A stretch of 64,000 nucleotides of DNA from JAWPMT01 sp964653795 (GCA_964653795.1 CAZZHO010000001.1:1-64000); one strand, 5' to 3'; shown: positions 26,362 through 35,336, counted from the stretch's first letter. The notes: a model not told the origin generated them from the sequence alone. Made by a program: numbers and translations.

Positions 26362-28044
26362 ATGAGTAAGGTGAAATTTATATTCCTTTCTGGCTTGATA
26401 GCCCTTATCGCTTGTAGGGAAGATAACACGGTTGAGCCATCATCAACTGGAGAATGGCTATATCAGAACGGGCAGATATATACTGTCAATCCGGATCAGG
26501 AATGGGCTGAAGCGATGTTGGTCAGAGATGGGGTGATCGTGTCAGTCGGTACCAATACTGAAGTAGGGAATGAAGCTTCTGAAAATGCTCAATTCGTTGA
26601 CTTGGGGAATCGAATGGTGATGCCAGGCATTCATGATGTGCATTTGCATCCGTTAGAAGCAGCGTCAGATAATTTTCAGTTTACACTGAATGAAGAAGAG
26701 GAAGACCCTGAAAACTATGCTGCTGAAATTCAGGATGCAGTTAATCAGAACACGGATTCGGAGTGGATTTTGGGATGGGGCTTTGATATTTACACCGTTC
26801 TCTCCGCGACCCGTCAACCGATTGCGATTCTCGATGAGATTTCCACTACTAAACCGATTGCTGTAATGGAGTTGACTTCCCACTCCGTTTGGGTCAATTC
26901 TCGCGCGTTAGAACTGGCTGGGATTGATGGAAGCTCTCCTAACCCGGCGGGGGGAATCATCATGAAGGATAATAATGGAGTTCCAAATGGTCTTTTGATT
27001 GATAATGCTGGTAATCTCGTCATTGACTTGGCCATAGCCTCTATTCCCAATAGTGAAGAAAATGATTATGATGGTCTGATCAATTTTGCCTTGCCTGAAT
27101 TAGCTAGAAATGGTATCACGTCCATCTGTGACGCACGTACTTACTGGAAAAGAAACCATCATCTTACATGGCAAAGAGCCGAGGAGGAGGGGAATTTGAC
27201 AGTCAGGGCAAACCTGGGTTTATGGATTTATCCAACCGATGATGATGATAGCCAGATTGGCACTATTCAATCTTTATATTCCCACAATGAAGAGAGCTTC
27301 CTAAAAGTGAATCAAATCAAGCTGTATGTGGATGGCATTGTGATCAACACCACCTCTGCCATGGAGGATGATTTTTTAATTGATCTGTTTGATTTAGAGA
27401 CCAATAATGGATTGAACTATGTGACTGAAAGTCGTATTGCTAGATATATAACGGCTTTGGAACCTATTGGCTTTGATTTCCATATTCACGCCATTGGTAA
27501 CCGAGGTGTTCATGAGGCCCTTAATGCCATAGAAGAAAGCACCGACGGAAGTGGTAGGCATCGCTTGACACATGTGGAGTATATTTTACCATCAGATTAC
27601 AATCGGTTCAGTCAATTGAATGTGACAGCTGATGCGCAGGTGGCTGGAGATTTTGCTCAACCTATTAACTGGGGTGAAACCAACGAACTCGTTGGAGCGG
27701 GACTCAATAATGCGAATATTCCGATCAAAAGCCTGCAAGAAGCAAATGCCCGGATTACACTCAGTAGCGACTGGGATGTTAGTGCACTCAATCCATTTAT
27801 AGGCCTTCAAAATGCGGTAACAAGGGCTCCGCAGGAACTGACCCTCGAGGAGGCGATCAAAGCTTACACCTTAAATGCTGCCTATGTTATGAGGCAGGAG
27901 GATAAAGTGGGGTCTTTGGAGGTCGGCAAAGAAGCTGATTTTGTTGTGCTTAGCCAGAATCTTTTTGAGATTCCGTCAAATGTCATTGACCAAACTCAAG
28001 TAATCTCGACCTACCTAAGAGGGGAATTGATTTATCAGCAATAG
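26362..28044 (+). CDS. YtcJ-like amidohydrolase lipoprotein
   Basis: A 560-aa enzyme of the amidohydrolase 3 family. A lipobox LIALIAC marks Cys18 as lipidated, so it is membrane-anchored outside the cytoplasm. The metal motif is HDVHLH in MPGIHDVHLHPLEA. Later positions are FHIHAIGNRGVHEALNAIE, HRLTHVEYI and LSSDWDVSALNPF, and the C-terminus VGSLEVGKEADFVVLSQN is typical. Substrates of this family are largely unknown. It is divergent from the plug-domain gene with 88 nt between them. Confidence 0.88.
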   Translation: MSKVKFIFLSGLIALIACREDNTVEPSSTGEWLYQNGQIYTVNPDQEWAEAMLVRDGVIVSVGTNTEVGNEASENAQFVDLGNRMVMPGIHDVHLHPLEAASDNFQFTLNEEEEDPENYAAEIQDAVNQNTDSEWILGWGFDIYTVLSATRQPIAILDEISTTKPIAVMELTSHSVWVNSRALELAGIDGSSPNPAGGIIMKDNNGVPNGLLIDNAGNLVIDLAIASIPNSEENDYDGLINFALPELARNGITSICDARTYWKRNHHLTWQRAEEEGNLTVRANLGLWIYPTDDDDSQIGTIQSLYSHNEESFLKVNQIKLYVDGIVINTTSAMEDDFLIDLFDLETNNGLNYVTESRIARYITALEPIGFDFHIHAIGNRGVHEALNAIEESTDGSGRHRLTHVEYILPSDYNRFSQLNVTADAQVAGDFAQPINWGETNELVGAGLNNANIPIKSLQEANARITLSSDWDVSALNPFIGLQNAVTRAPQELTLEEAIKAYTLNAAYVMRQEDKVGSLEVGKEADFVVLSQNLFEIPSNVIDQTQVISTYLRGELIYQQ

Positions 28045-28139
28045 ACTGAAAGTTCTCATGACTTCAAGTCCGCAAGAATTGGGTGTTTTTGGAATAGGTG
28101 GCATTCTAGTTTTACATCAGGATTGATATTCACAATAAG

Positions 28140-28979
28140 ATGGAAACCGAAAACGACATCAATTTTCAGAGAATAGAAGCGGCAATCGGATATATCCGTG
28201 ATCATTTTAAGCTACAACCCAGTCTTGATGAAGTGGCGGAACATGTACATCTGAGCCCTTATCACTTTCAGCGAATGTTTACAGATTGGGCAGGTGTTAG
28301 TCCCAAAAAGTTCCTACAGTATATCAGTACTAACTATGCCAAAAAGCTACTGAAGGAACATCGGGCGACCTTATCTCAGGCTTCTTTCGAGACAGGGCTT
28401 TCGAGTACTGGCCGTCTTCATGATCTCTTCATCAATATAGAGGGAATGACCCCTGCTGAATATAAAAATGGAGGTAGAAACCTGGAAATTCGTTACAGCA
28501 CGTTCACAACTTTATTTGGTAAGGTCATTTTGGCCTCCACAGAGAAAGGCATATGTCACCTTTCCTTTTATGAGCAGGAAAGTGAGGCGCTTACAGCCTT
28601 GAAGACGGCTTACCCCAACGCTCAAATTATGGAGAGTTTGGAACCAATGCATGAAGTGGCGCTATCCGCTATTTCTCAGGATATCATTCATCCTCATGAG
28701 ATTAAGCTGCATTTAAAGGGGTCGGAGTTTCAGCTAAAAGTTTGGGAGGCCCTCATCCACATACCTTCAGGTCAGCTAAGTACTTATGGTAGTGTGGCCA
28801 AATTCATTCAGAAGCCCAATGCATTTCGAGCAGTAGGTACAGCTGTGGGAGATAATCCAGTCGCCTATATCATTCCTTGCCATCGCGTCATTAAATCCTC
28901 AGGTGATTTTGGAGAATATCACTGGGGTAGTAACCGAAAAACGGCCATCATTGGTTGGGAAGCGGCAAAAGCAAATTGA
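28140..28979 (+). CDS. Ada-like AraC-HTH / O6-methylguanine-DNA methyltransferase fusion
   Basis: A 279-aa protein with two parts of the E. coli Ada architecture. Residues 10-108 are an AraC-type double HTH (VAEHVHLSPYHFQRMFTDWAG, ASFETGLSSTGRLHDLF). Residues 115-275 are the alkyltransferase with the active cysteine C247 in IPCHRV and the DNA-binding YGSVAKFIQKPNAFRAVG segment. It removes methyl groups from O6-methylguanine by suicide transfer and probably regulates transcription. The N-terminal Ada zinc domain that senses methyl phosphotriesters is absent; a free copy of that domain is encoded two genes downstream. Confidence 0.93.
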   Translation: METENDINFQRIEAAIGYIRDHFKLQPSLDEVAEHVHLSPYHFQRMFTDWAGVSPKKFLQYISTNYAKKLLKEHRATLSQASFETGLSSTGRLHDLFINIEGMTPAEYKNGGRNLEIRYSTFTTLFGKVILASTEKGICHLSFYEQESEALTALKTAYPNAQIMESLEPMHEVALSAISQDIIHPHEIKLHLKGSEFQLKVWEALIHIPSGQLSTYGSVAKFIQKPNAFRAVGTAVGDNPVAYIIPCHRVIKSSGDFGEYHWGSNRKTAIIGWEAAKAN

Positions 28980-28990
28980 TAGCCAAAGTG

Positions 28991-29689
28991 ATGAATATTG
29001 ATCAGCTAGACTGGAGTCGGATTCAGGAAGGTTTGAATGCGAAAGGCTTTGCAACAATTGGGGAGCTGGTAGATATCAAGCAATGCGATGAACTGATAGC
29101 TTTATGGGGGAAGGCAGAGCTTTATAGAAAGAAGGTGGTGATGGAACGTCACCGATTTGGTATGGGCGAATATCAGTATTTCAATTATCCACTGCCAAGG
29201 ATTATTCAGCAATTGCGTGAAGAAATTTATCCTTATCTGGTAGCCATTGCCAATCGATGGATGCAGGTCTTAAGAACAGATGTCCAATATCCTGATAGCC
29301 ACGAATCATTCCTTCAACAATGCCATGACAAAGGGCAAAAGCAGGCTACTCCTTTGATTTTGAAGTATGAAAAGGGAGGCTACAACACCTTGCACCAGGA
29401 TCTTTACGGAGAAGTCTCTTTTCCATTGCAACTGGTGCTATTCCTTTCTGAATATGAACAGGATTATGAGGGTGGAGAATTCGTCATCACCGAGCAGGTG
29501 CCAAGAGCCCAGTCAAAGGTCAATGTGATCAAACCTAAGAAGGGTGATGTCCTATTATTTGCCACTTCCTACTGTCCAGTGCAAGGGGTGAAAGGGTACT
29601 ACAGGGCCAACTTAAGACATGGTGTGAGTGAGGTTTCCTCCGGGGATCGCCTTACCCTAGGTATTATCTTTCACGATGCCACAAACTAG
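28991..29689 (+). CDS. 2-oxoglutarate/Fe(II)-dependent oxygenase
   Basis: A 232-aa cytoplasmic dioxygenase. The iron triad is H135, D137 and H210 (TLHQDLYG; NLRHGVSEV), and R220 (GDRLTLGIIFHD) fits the 2-oxoglutarate carboxylate contact. It follows the Ada-like gene by 11 nt and precedes the Ada zinc domain gene by 1 nt. In E. coli the ada operon carries AlkB, also a 2OG-Fe(II) enzyme, but this sequence looks nearer to prolyl-hydroxylase-like oxygenases. A role in reversing alkylation damage is inferred from position. The ATG at 28991 is preferred to the GTG-type start at 28955 that overlaps the previous gene. Confidence 0.85.
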   Translation: MNIDQLDWSRIQEGLNAKGFATIGELVDIKQCDELIALWGKAELYRKKVVMERHRFGMGEYQYFNYPLPRIIQQLREEIYPYLVAIANRWMQVLRTDVQYPDSHESFLQQCHDKGQKQATPLILKYEKGGYNTLHQDLYGEVSFPLQLVLFLSEYEQDYEGGEFVITEQVPRAQSKVNVIKPKKGDVLLFATSYCPVQGVKGYYRANLRHGVSEVSSGDRLTLGIIFHDATN

Positions 29690-29690
29690 C

Positions 29691-29930
29691 ATGATAGACC
29701 ATTCTTCTATTAAGAGTAGATCTCTTCTTAGTTTACTGAGATCAGGAGCAGTTCAATTTGCGGGGAATAAGAAACTGAGAATCTATGGAAGATTGGACTG
29801 TAGTTCTGGCAAGAGAATGAAGAAAGCCAATCGCGTGTTTTTCCAAGATCAGGAGGAGGCCATTGCAGCCGGTTTTAGGCCTTGTGGTCATTGCATGCGC
29901 AGAGAATACAATTCCTGGAAGAAAACCTAA
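29691..29930 (+). CDS. Stand-alone Ada metal-binding-type domain
   Basis: A 79-aa protein equivalent to the N-terminal zinc domain of Ada. The C-terminal pair is C65-G-H-C68 in GFRPCGHC, as in Ada (C69, C72). The first position C37 matches the methyl-accepting Cys38, but the residue four on is K41 where Ada has Cys42. It therefore has three of four expected zinc ligands. An in-frame ATG at 29676 overlaps the oxygenase; the ATG at 29691 begins at the conserved start of the domain. It may sense methyl phosphotriesters in trans for the HTH/MGMT protein; this is an inference. Confidence 0.78.
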   Translation: MIDHSSIKSRSLLSLLRSGAVQFAGNKKLRIYGRLDCSSGKRMKKANRVFFQDQEEAIAAGFRPCGHCMRREYNSWKKT

Positions 29931-29936
29931 GGCCAG

Positions 29937-30437
29937 TTACTGCTCTAGCTCGATCTCGAAAGATCTGGCTAGTAACTCGGCAGTTTTTACCGCTTCTTCC
30001 TCTTTTTGATATGAAAAAGAGAAATGAGGTATCCCGGCATCTAATGCGTAAGCGAAGACAGTATGGTCGGTAATGTCCCCTGAAAGCGTTGGGCTCACCC
30101 CATTGGGTGGATTGGTGACGTGAGAAGTTTTGGTGACCAGTTTGATCGCTGATATGGCAGGTAAATCATCCCACCTTCCAAATTTCACACCCATGAAGGA
30201 GGTATAATACTTGACCTGCTTTTGTGACAGGTCTATTTGCGTTCCTTCATAAGCTGTTGCCATCATCAACCCAAATGCAATGGCACCTCCGCCTACGACT
30301 AATATCCTGGTCATAGAGACGCTTACTTCAAAAATTTGAGGAGAGAGCAATCCGAAAATGCCGGCCAATATGACTAAGAAGCCGATTAATCTATGCCCTT
30401 GAAAAACGCCGGTGTTCTTGTAGTTGAATAATGTCAT
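29937..30437 (-). CDS. Two-helix membrane protein, PH-like C-terminal domain
   Basis: A 166-aa protein with two hydrophobic helices (about 17-34 and 42-63) and a cytoplasmic or extracytoplasmic beta-rich domain (IDLSQKQVKYYTSFMGVKFGRWDDL). This layout resembles bacterial PH-like membrane proteins, but I see no specific motif. It overlaps the DUF418 gene stop by 4 nt (ATGA), so it is translationally coupled to it. Confidence 0.6.
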   Translation of the reverse strand: MTLFNYKNTGVFQGHRLIGFLVILAGIFGLLSPQIFEVSVSMTRILVVGGGAIAFGLMMATAYEGTQIDLSQKQVKYYTSFMGVKFGRWDDLPAISAIKLVTKTSHVTNPPNGVSPTLSGDITDHTVFAYALDAGIPHFSFSYQKEEEAVKTAELLARSFEIELEQ

Positions 30438-31510
30438 ATGCTGCTAAGCTTTTTCATCGTCCATTCCAGGGGACCTACTTCAAAACGCAATAACCAAACA
30501 TGTGCGAATAGCGCACAAGCCAAGCTAAAAAATAAACTGTAAATCACAGTGAAACTAAGCGTATATTCTCCCAGAGGAATTGTGCTTACCATTTCTAGCA
30601 AGCCCATCCCGATGATGACATGGGCAACGTAGAATGTAAGTGCTAATTGGCCGGTCTTCTTCAGTAAGTTGATCACTATTGATTGACCGAAGTGGTGACC
30701 TAGCAGAATACATCCTGCAATCACTGCGAAGGCTGTAGCTGTTCCAACTAGCAGGTATAGTGGCAGAGGAGGCATAGGGCTGGTTTCAAAAAAGAGGGTC
30801 AGTTCAGCATATTCGGGACCGAGTGCGGTAATATAGATGGTGCAGACCTTGGCAAAAAAATGGACAAGTAAAACAAGGATTGAAGAGATGAATAGCGTCT
30901 TTTTTAAGAATCTCTGGCTCCTTAGGTCCTGACGTCCAAACCATAGGCCGAAAAGCATAAAAGCCACCCAGGGTATTACAGGATGAAACCCATTGATAAA
31001 AAGATTATGGAGGAATCCTTTGAGAGTCCAAAACCCGGAATAAGTCATGGCCTTGAAATCCCAGCCCGATTCATAATCTATGAATAGCATTAGGAAAGGG
31101 AAAAGCAAAATGATAGCTATGGCTCCAAAAAGGATAACCTGCTTCGACTGACGCAGAAACAGAATGGCTACGATCATATATACTCCATAGAAGTGCAAAA
31201 TATCCGCTGGCCAGATTGGTATATAGGATAGACCAATCACAAAAAGGAAAAAAGCTCTTTTGAGAATCCCGTATCTGATATTAGATAACCTGGCGCTATC
31301 CTGATCTTGAATGGCCCGATTCGTAGATAGTGCTATGCCCACTCCGACCAATACGACAAAGGTGGCAGCTGCCTTGCCTTCCAGTAATCCTACTGCTTGT
31401 TGGAGCCAAGCTTGCCCATTGTCTCCCAAAACGATCTGGAAATTGACCAATATCATCCCAAAGACCGCCAAGGCCCTGGCTACGTCAATGCCGACTATTC
31501 TATTGGTCAT
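30434..31510 (-). CDS. DUF418-family multispanning membrane protein
   Basis: A 358-aa integral membrane protein with about ten helices. The N-terminus MTNRIVGIDVARALAVFGMI and the closing RFEVGPLEWTMKK are typical of DUF418/heparan-alpha-glucosaminide acetyltransferase-related proteins, which may transfer acyl groups across membranes; the substrate is unknown. Longer starts at 31540 and 31528 exist, but the ATG at 31510 matches the family start and overlaps a small upstream ORF by 11 nt. It is coupled to the downstream PH-like gene. Confidence 0.8.
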   Translation of the reverse strand: MTNRIVGIDVARALAVFGMILVNFQIVLGDNGQAWLQQAVGLLEGKAAATFVVLVGVGIALSTNRAIQDQDSARLSNIRYGILKRAFFLFVIGLSYIPIWPADILHFYGVYMIVAILFLRQSKQVILFGAIAIILLFPFLMLFIDYESGWDFKAMTYSGFWTLKGFLHNLFINGFHPVIPWVAFMLFGLWFGRQDLRSQRFLKKTLFISSILVLLVHFFAKVCTIYITALGPEYAELTLFFETSPMPPLPLYLLVGTATAFAVIAGCILLGHHFGQSIVINLLKKTGQLALTFYVAHVIIGMGLLEMVSTIPLGEYTLSFTVIYSLFFSLACALFAHVWLLRFEVGPLEWTMKKLSSI

Positions 31511-31673
31511 TTTTCTTTCGTCGCTCATAAATGGCGACAAATATCAATGACACACCAATGGTCAAACCTCCTATGTTGTGAAAAACAGCTTCGGTTTTGA
31601 TCATCGAGTGAATGGAGGCTAGCATGGTTAGGCAGCCAATAACAATAAGAAAAATGTAAACTGATTTAGTCAA
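31500..31673 (-). CDS. Small (57-aa) two-helix membrane protein
   Basis: A 58-codon ORF that starts at TTG 31673 and ends at TAG 31500-31502. It has two hydrophobic helices (about 5-20 and 34-49) joined by a polar HSMIKTEAVFHN loop and ends in a positive, hydrophilic tail (YERRKKNDQ). Its end overlaps the best start of the DUF418 gene by 11 nt, and it starts 20 nt after the metallopeptidase stop. The clean topology and tight packing suggest that it is real, but the non-ATG start leaves doubt. Confidence 0.5.
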   Translation of the reverse strand: MTKSVYIFLIVIGCLTMLASIHSMIKTEAVFHNIGGLTIGVSLIFVAIYERRKKNDQ

Positions 31674-31692
31674 GACTTTCTGTGGATGAATG

Positions 31693-32451
31693 CTATTGGT
31701 GAAGATACCAATCTTGCATTTCTTCTCTAAGTGCCTTTTCAGATAGTTCCGATGTTATGACTTCATCGTAGGACATGTTTTTTATGTTCAATGCATATTG
31801 CATAAGCAGCCAATGATCATAATATACCCTTGGTGCAATCGTGGAATCCTCGAAAAGAATACCCCAAGCTTCAGGCTTTTCTTGCCTTGCCAGTGCTACT
31901 CTCTCGATATTCTCGGTCAATGAGGATTGATGTTGGCCTTTCCGTGAAGCATATTCGGCATATCCTTCCCACTTCCACTCAGGGTGTCCTGCAAGAGGAT
32001 TGGAATTGAGCCAGCCGAAATGATTATGCTGCATGCAGTGTGTGATTTCATGAACAAACAATTGTTCCAGGTTCCAATCATATCCATTCAGATGAACCCT
32101 GTTCTTTTTGAAGTCAGCTTTGCCGTAAAGCACTGCTTTATTGGAGAATCCCCATCCAAAGGCGATACCTCGGAGTTTTCTCATCATTTCAGGATATAGG
32201 GAGCCATCGTTCAGACAAATCTCAATCTCAAAATTCGGATCATAGATTGCACTTGCTTTGACCATTTTGTCGATTGCCGATAGTCGCTCTCCAAAAGCAC
32301 TATCAAGGTCTTGATGATGCCGTATTGTGTAATTACCTATTGTTGTCTTATTGGCATAGAGAACTCCAGGATTGAATACAGCTGCAACTATAGTGAAGGT
32401 AAGGCCAGTGGCTGCCAATCGTAGCGCCCAGGTTTTGATTTTACTTTTCAT
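31693..32451 (-). CDS. Exported HExxH zinc metallopeptidase-like protein
   Basis: A 252-aa protein with an N-terminal signal/anchor sequence (LRLAATGLTFTIVAAVF). The zinc motif is H134-E135-I-T-H138, followed by W-E162-G-Y-A-E166, where one glutamate is a likely third ligand (gluzincin type). The rest is mixed helical. Proteins of this kind are predicted peptidases, but the substrate is unknown. It is upstream of the small membrane ORF and the DUF418 gene on the same strand. Confidence 0.75.
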   Translation of the reverse strand: MKSKIKTWALRLAATGLTFTIVAAVFNPGVLYANKTTIGNYTIRHHQDLDSAFGERLSAIDKMVKASAIYDPNFEIEICLNDGSLYPEMMRKLRGIAFGWGFSNKAVLYGKADFKKNRVHLNGYDWNLEQLFVHEITHCMQHNHFGWLNSNPLAGHPEWKWEGYAEYASRKGQHQSSLTENIERVALARQEKPEAWGILFEDSTIAPRVYYDHWLLMQYALNIKNMSYDEVITSELSEKALREEMQDWYLHQ

Positions 32452-32495
32452 TGGATTGAGTTTACACGATTAGTGCAGGATTCTCCTTTTTTATT

Positions 32496-33011
32496 TCATT
32501 TTTGGACGAATAAAAGCACGACCTCTCCTTCTTCAGAAAGCCTGATATCTCTAACATGCTGCATTCCTAGCTTCTGCAATAGGGTTTTGGAAGCCTTATT
32601 ATCTCTGGTGGTAATTGCTTTCAATTCTTTGATTTCAAATTCTTCAATCGCAGCGCGCTTCAATTCTCTAGCTGCTTCTAAGGCATAACCCGTACCTTCA
32701 AAAGCCGGAAGTAATGCAAAGCCAATGTCAATTCCTTCCAGTCCTTCACGGTCGTACAATCCACAAACGCCCACTTTTAAATTGTCACTCTTTCTACGGA
32801 TGGTGTAGTTGCCATACCCTAGTCGATCAAATTGCGGGATCATATTCTCCCTGATGTATTGCCCAGCCGCGGTTGGAGATTTGATGTTTCTATCTCCGAT
32901 ATTTTGAAGCCATTTAGGAGAGTTGAAGAGTTGGAAAATGAATTCAGCATCTCCCTCCGAAGTAGGTGTCAATTGGAGTCTAGATGTTTCGAATGATTTC
33001 AACTGTAGCAT
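32496..33011 (-). CDS. GNAT-family acetyltransferase, RimJ/RimL type
   Basis: A 171-aa cytoplasmic transferase. It begins with FETSRLQLTPTSEGDAEFIFQLF, the usual start of RimJ/RimL-like N-acetyltransferases. It continues with GIDIGFALLPAFEGTGYALEAARELKR, the acetyl-CoA-binding part, and ITTRDNKASKTLLQKLGMQHV, the family hallmark. The target (protein N-terminus, antibiotic or small molecule) cannot be told. Confidence 0.9.
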   Translation of the reverse strand: MLQLKSFETSRLQLTPTSEGDAEFIFQLFNSPKWLQNIGDRNIKSPTAAGQYIRENMIPQFDRLGYGNYTIRRKSDNLKVGVCGLYDREGLEGIDIGFALLPAFEGTGYALEAARELKRAAIEEFEIKELKAITTRDNKASKTLLQKLGMQHVRDIRLSEEGEVVLLFVQK

Positions 33012-33033
33012 CCTGACTCCAAAGATGACTTAA

Positions 33034-33387
33034 TCAGTAAAAGAATTGCTCTTTTATGATTTTTCCGTTTTTGACTTGATAGACGATTATTTCCTCCAAC
33101 TTGATCTCCTGTCCGTTCTGTAGAAGGAAATGAGCCTTCATACTGATGCTAAAATGATTCCCAATCACAATGGGGTTCGACACTTGCAGTTCCCTCCAGG
33201 TATCAATTCCAGCAACCAACTGCCTTTCTTTTTCGAGGAGCAATGCCAGGCCCTCCGTTTTTGGTTTTGGATGAGATGGAGGTTCCAGGCTTATGATTCC
33301 AGCATCAAATAACGTTTCTTGAGCTTCTACAAATTGCTTTTGCCGAAGTAATGAGACCAATGTTTGGCTAATATTAAGAGTATCCAT
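33034..33387 (-). CDS. SnoaL/NTF2-like small protein
   Basis: A 117-aa protein, started here at the ATG 33387 because the longer start at 33402 is TTG. It has a helix, two further helices, then a four-strand meander (NHFSISMKAHFLLQNGQEIKLEEIIVYQVKNGKIIKEQFFY), which is the SnoaL-like cone fold. Catalytic residues cannot be identified. It lies downstream of the Crp/Fnr regulator gene on the same strand and may be controlled by it. Confidence 0.78.
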   Translation of the reverse strand: MDTLNISQTLVSLLRQKQFVEAQETLFDAGIISLEPPSHPKPKTEGLALLLEKERQLVAGIDTWRELQVSNPIVIGNHFSISMKAHFLLQNGQEIKLEEIIVYQVKNGKIIKEQFFY

Positions 33388-33438
33388 GCTTTTTGATGGC
33401 AAGGAAGAATTTCCACAAATGGAAAAACTTGCTGAATA

Positions 33439-34014
33439 TCAAGAAAAACCTTTAGTCTTTTGCTTAAGACGGCTGAGGGTCTCCTGGGAGATCCCTAGCA
33501 TAGAGGCAATGTATTTTGATGGAACATCCAGAAATAAGCTTGGATTTCTTTCGAACAAGAGCCTGAATCTTTCTTCAGCTTTCAGATTCATCAATTCGTA
33601 ATTCCTGAACTCCAAAGCCTCGATGGCCTTAGATAACAACATATTTTCAAAGTCCAGCCAGCACCTATGACGTTCACACAAACGAAAATGGCTGTCTCTT
33701 TTGATGAGATGAATGGTGGCATCTGTAAGTGCTTCTATCTGCCACCTGCTAGGTTGCTGATGAACAAAGCTTGAGATGGCTGTGACGAATTTTCCTTTAC
33801 CGGCGATTAGTAAGGTATTATCTTTTCCATTTTCTACTCGAAACATTCTCAGATAGCCCGATTCAATCAAAATCAGCTGCTTGGCTATCTCTCCAACTCT
33901 GGTAATGATGGATTTTCTTTTGAGATCAGTACGATGAAAGCATGAGGAAATTTCTGCCAATTCGTGTTCTTCTGCCTTGACGTAATATGATATGGTTTCA
34001 GAAATAAAGCTCAT
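33439..34014 (-). CDS. Crp/Fnr-family transcriptional regulator
   Basis: A 191-aa regulator with an N-terminal cyclic-nucleotide-binding-like barrel (RKSIITRVGEIAKQLILIESGYLRMFRVENGKDNTLL) and a C-terminal winged helix (SKYIASMLGISQETLSRLKQK). It lacks Fnr-type cysteines near the N-terminus, so it is of the general Bacteroidota Crp type with unknown ligand. Its start overlaps the kinase stop by 4 nt (ATGA), placing it in the NtrC/kinase operon. Confidence 0.88.
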   Translation of the reverse strand: MSFISETISYYVKAEEHELAEISSCFHRTDLKRKSIITRVGEIAKQLILIESGYLRMFRVENGKDNTLLIAGKGKFVTAISSFVHQQPSRWQIEALTDATIHLIKRDSHFRLCERHRCWLDFENMLLSKAIEALEFRNYELMNLKAEERFRLLFERNPSLFLDVPSKYIASMLGISQETLSRLKQKTKGFS

Positions 34015-35336
34015 AGAGCGCCTTCCTCTGATTTTGGTAACACGATCCTAAAACAGCTTAGGTCCTCTGGCGTCCTTAAATATCTCAACTGACCCCCATG
34101 GGCTTTTATGATCTTACGAGACAATGCAAGCCCAACACCAGATCCCGTTTCTTTGGTAGTGAAAAACGGTATAAAAATCTTATGAAGATTATCTGGTTTT
34201 ACTCCGGGTCCATTATCCATGATGTCAATCACCACATCATGTTCATTTTCATAAACATCAATGGAAACGGACCCATCAGCCATGTTCGCTGTTGCTTCTT
34301 GTGCATTCAAAATCAAGTTGACTAAGACCTGCATTATTAACGCCTTATCGATCATTAAATGGTCTTTAAAGCGATCTTCAATATTGATGTCACTAGCAGA
34401 TTGAAGCTCCTTCAAAGAAATGATTTGATCCAATAATTCCTTTGATGTCTCTGAAGAAATTCTGGGAGCGATAGGACGGTTGATTTTCCTGTAGGATTGC
34501 ACAAATTCAAGCATTCCACCTGTTCTTTCTTCAATGGCCTTTAAGCTTTTTGCTACATTTTGCTGATCTCTCTTTTCTAGTGATTTGAGCTCGTTATTAT
34601 CGATGAGCTTCTTATTCACTACTTGAACTAGCGAGAGGATGGGGGTGGAAGAGTTCATGATCTCGTGAGTGAGCACACTCAGTAACTTTTGATAATTCTC
34701 TAGCTCGTACCCTTCTAATGTGTTGGCCACATCGGTCAAGGATACTAGTAAGTATTCGCGTTCTTCCTCTATGAACCTTTCCTTCTTTACCAGTAATTTT
34801 TTATTTCCAGATTCGATGATCTCTTCGGAGCTAGTACTAGCTATCGATTGAGAAATCAGTGGCCATGTAGCCTTGATTTTAGCGAGATTCGGGCCTTTTT
34901 GAGTACCAAGAATTTTTAAGAATGGACCATTGGCAAATACATTCTCTCCTTCATAATCAAAACAAGCTAACCCCAGAGGGATGTGTCCAATAAGCGTTTG
35001 AAGGAAAATTTGCTCCGATTGCTGCTCTTTTTTTATGGTTTCAAAAGCCTGGGTAATCTGATGATAAGCTTCTTTTAGTTCTTTGGAAGCGCTTGAGTTT
35101 TGATAGCTGCGGGCAAAGTCATGAAGCTTAACCGATTCAAGAAACCTGCTCCATTCTCTTTCTTGTTTCCTCAAAAACCAGTAGAGCTCGGCGATGGTAA
35201 CGATCAGGAATAGACTGAATATGAAAGGCGTGACGATGAACTCCGTCCGCAGATAGCTGTAGCTAATTCCTAGTCCGAAAAACGCTAACAGTAGCACTCT
35301 TGCTATTACCTGAATGAAGCCTTTACTAGAGACCAT
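34011..35336 (-). CDS. NtrB-type sensor histidine kinase (module 1)
   Basis: A 441-aa membrane kinase with two N-terminal helices (about 8-27 and 34-55), then a PAS-like domain (about 108-205, FLQTLIGHIPLGLACF). The phosphoacceptor is H224 in VLTHEIMNSSTPILSL, and the HATPase domain shows an N-box (VLVNLILNAQEATANM), DIMDNGPGV and GSGVGLALSRKIIKAHGG. It overlaps the upstream response regulator by 11 nt, so the two are a cognate pair. It overlaps the downstream Crp/Fnr gene by 4 nt. The input signal is unknown. Confidence 0.93.
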   Translation of the reverse strand: MVSSKGFIQVIARVLLLAFFGLGISYSYLRTEFIVTPFIFSLFLIVTIAELYWFLRKQEREWSRFLESVKLHDFARSYQNSSASKELKEAYHQITQAFETIKKEQQSEQIFLQTLIGHIPLGLACFDYEGENVFANGPFLKILGTQKGPNLAKIKATWPLISQSIASTSSEEIIESGNKKLLVKKERFIEEEREYLLVSLTDVANTLEGYELENYQKLLSVLTHEIMNSSTPILSLVQVVNKKLIDNNELKSLEKRDQQNVAKSLKAIEERTGGMLEFVQSYRKINRPIAPRISSETSKELLDQIISLKELQSASDINIEDRFKDHLMIDKALIMQVLVNLILNAQEATANMADGSVSIDVYENEHDVVIDIMDNGPGVKPDNLHKIFIPFFTTKETGSGVGLALSRKIIKAHGGQLRYLRTPEDLSCFRIVLPKSEEGAL

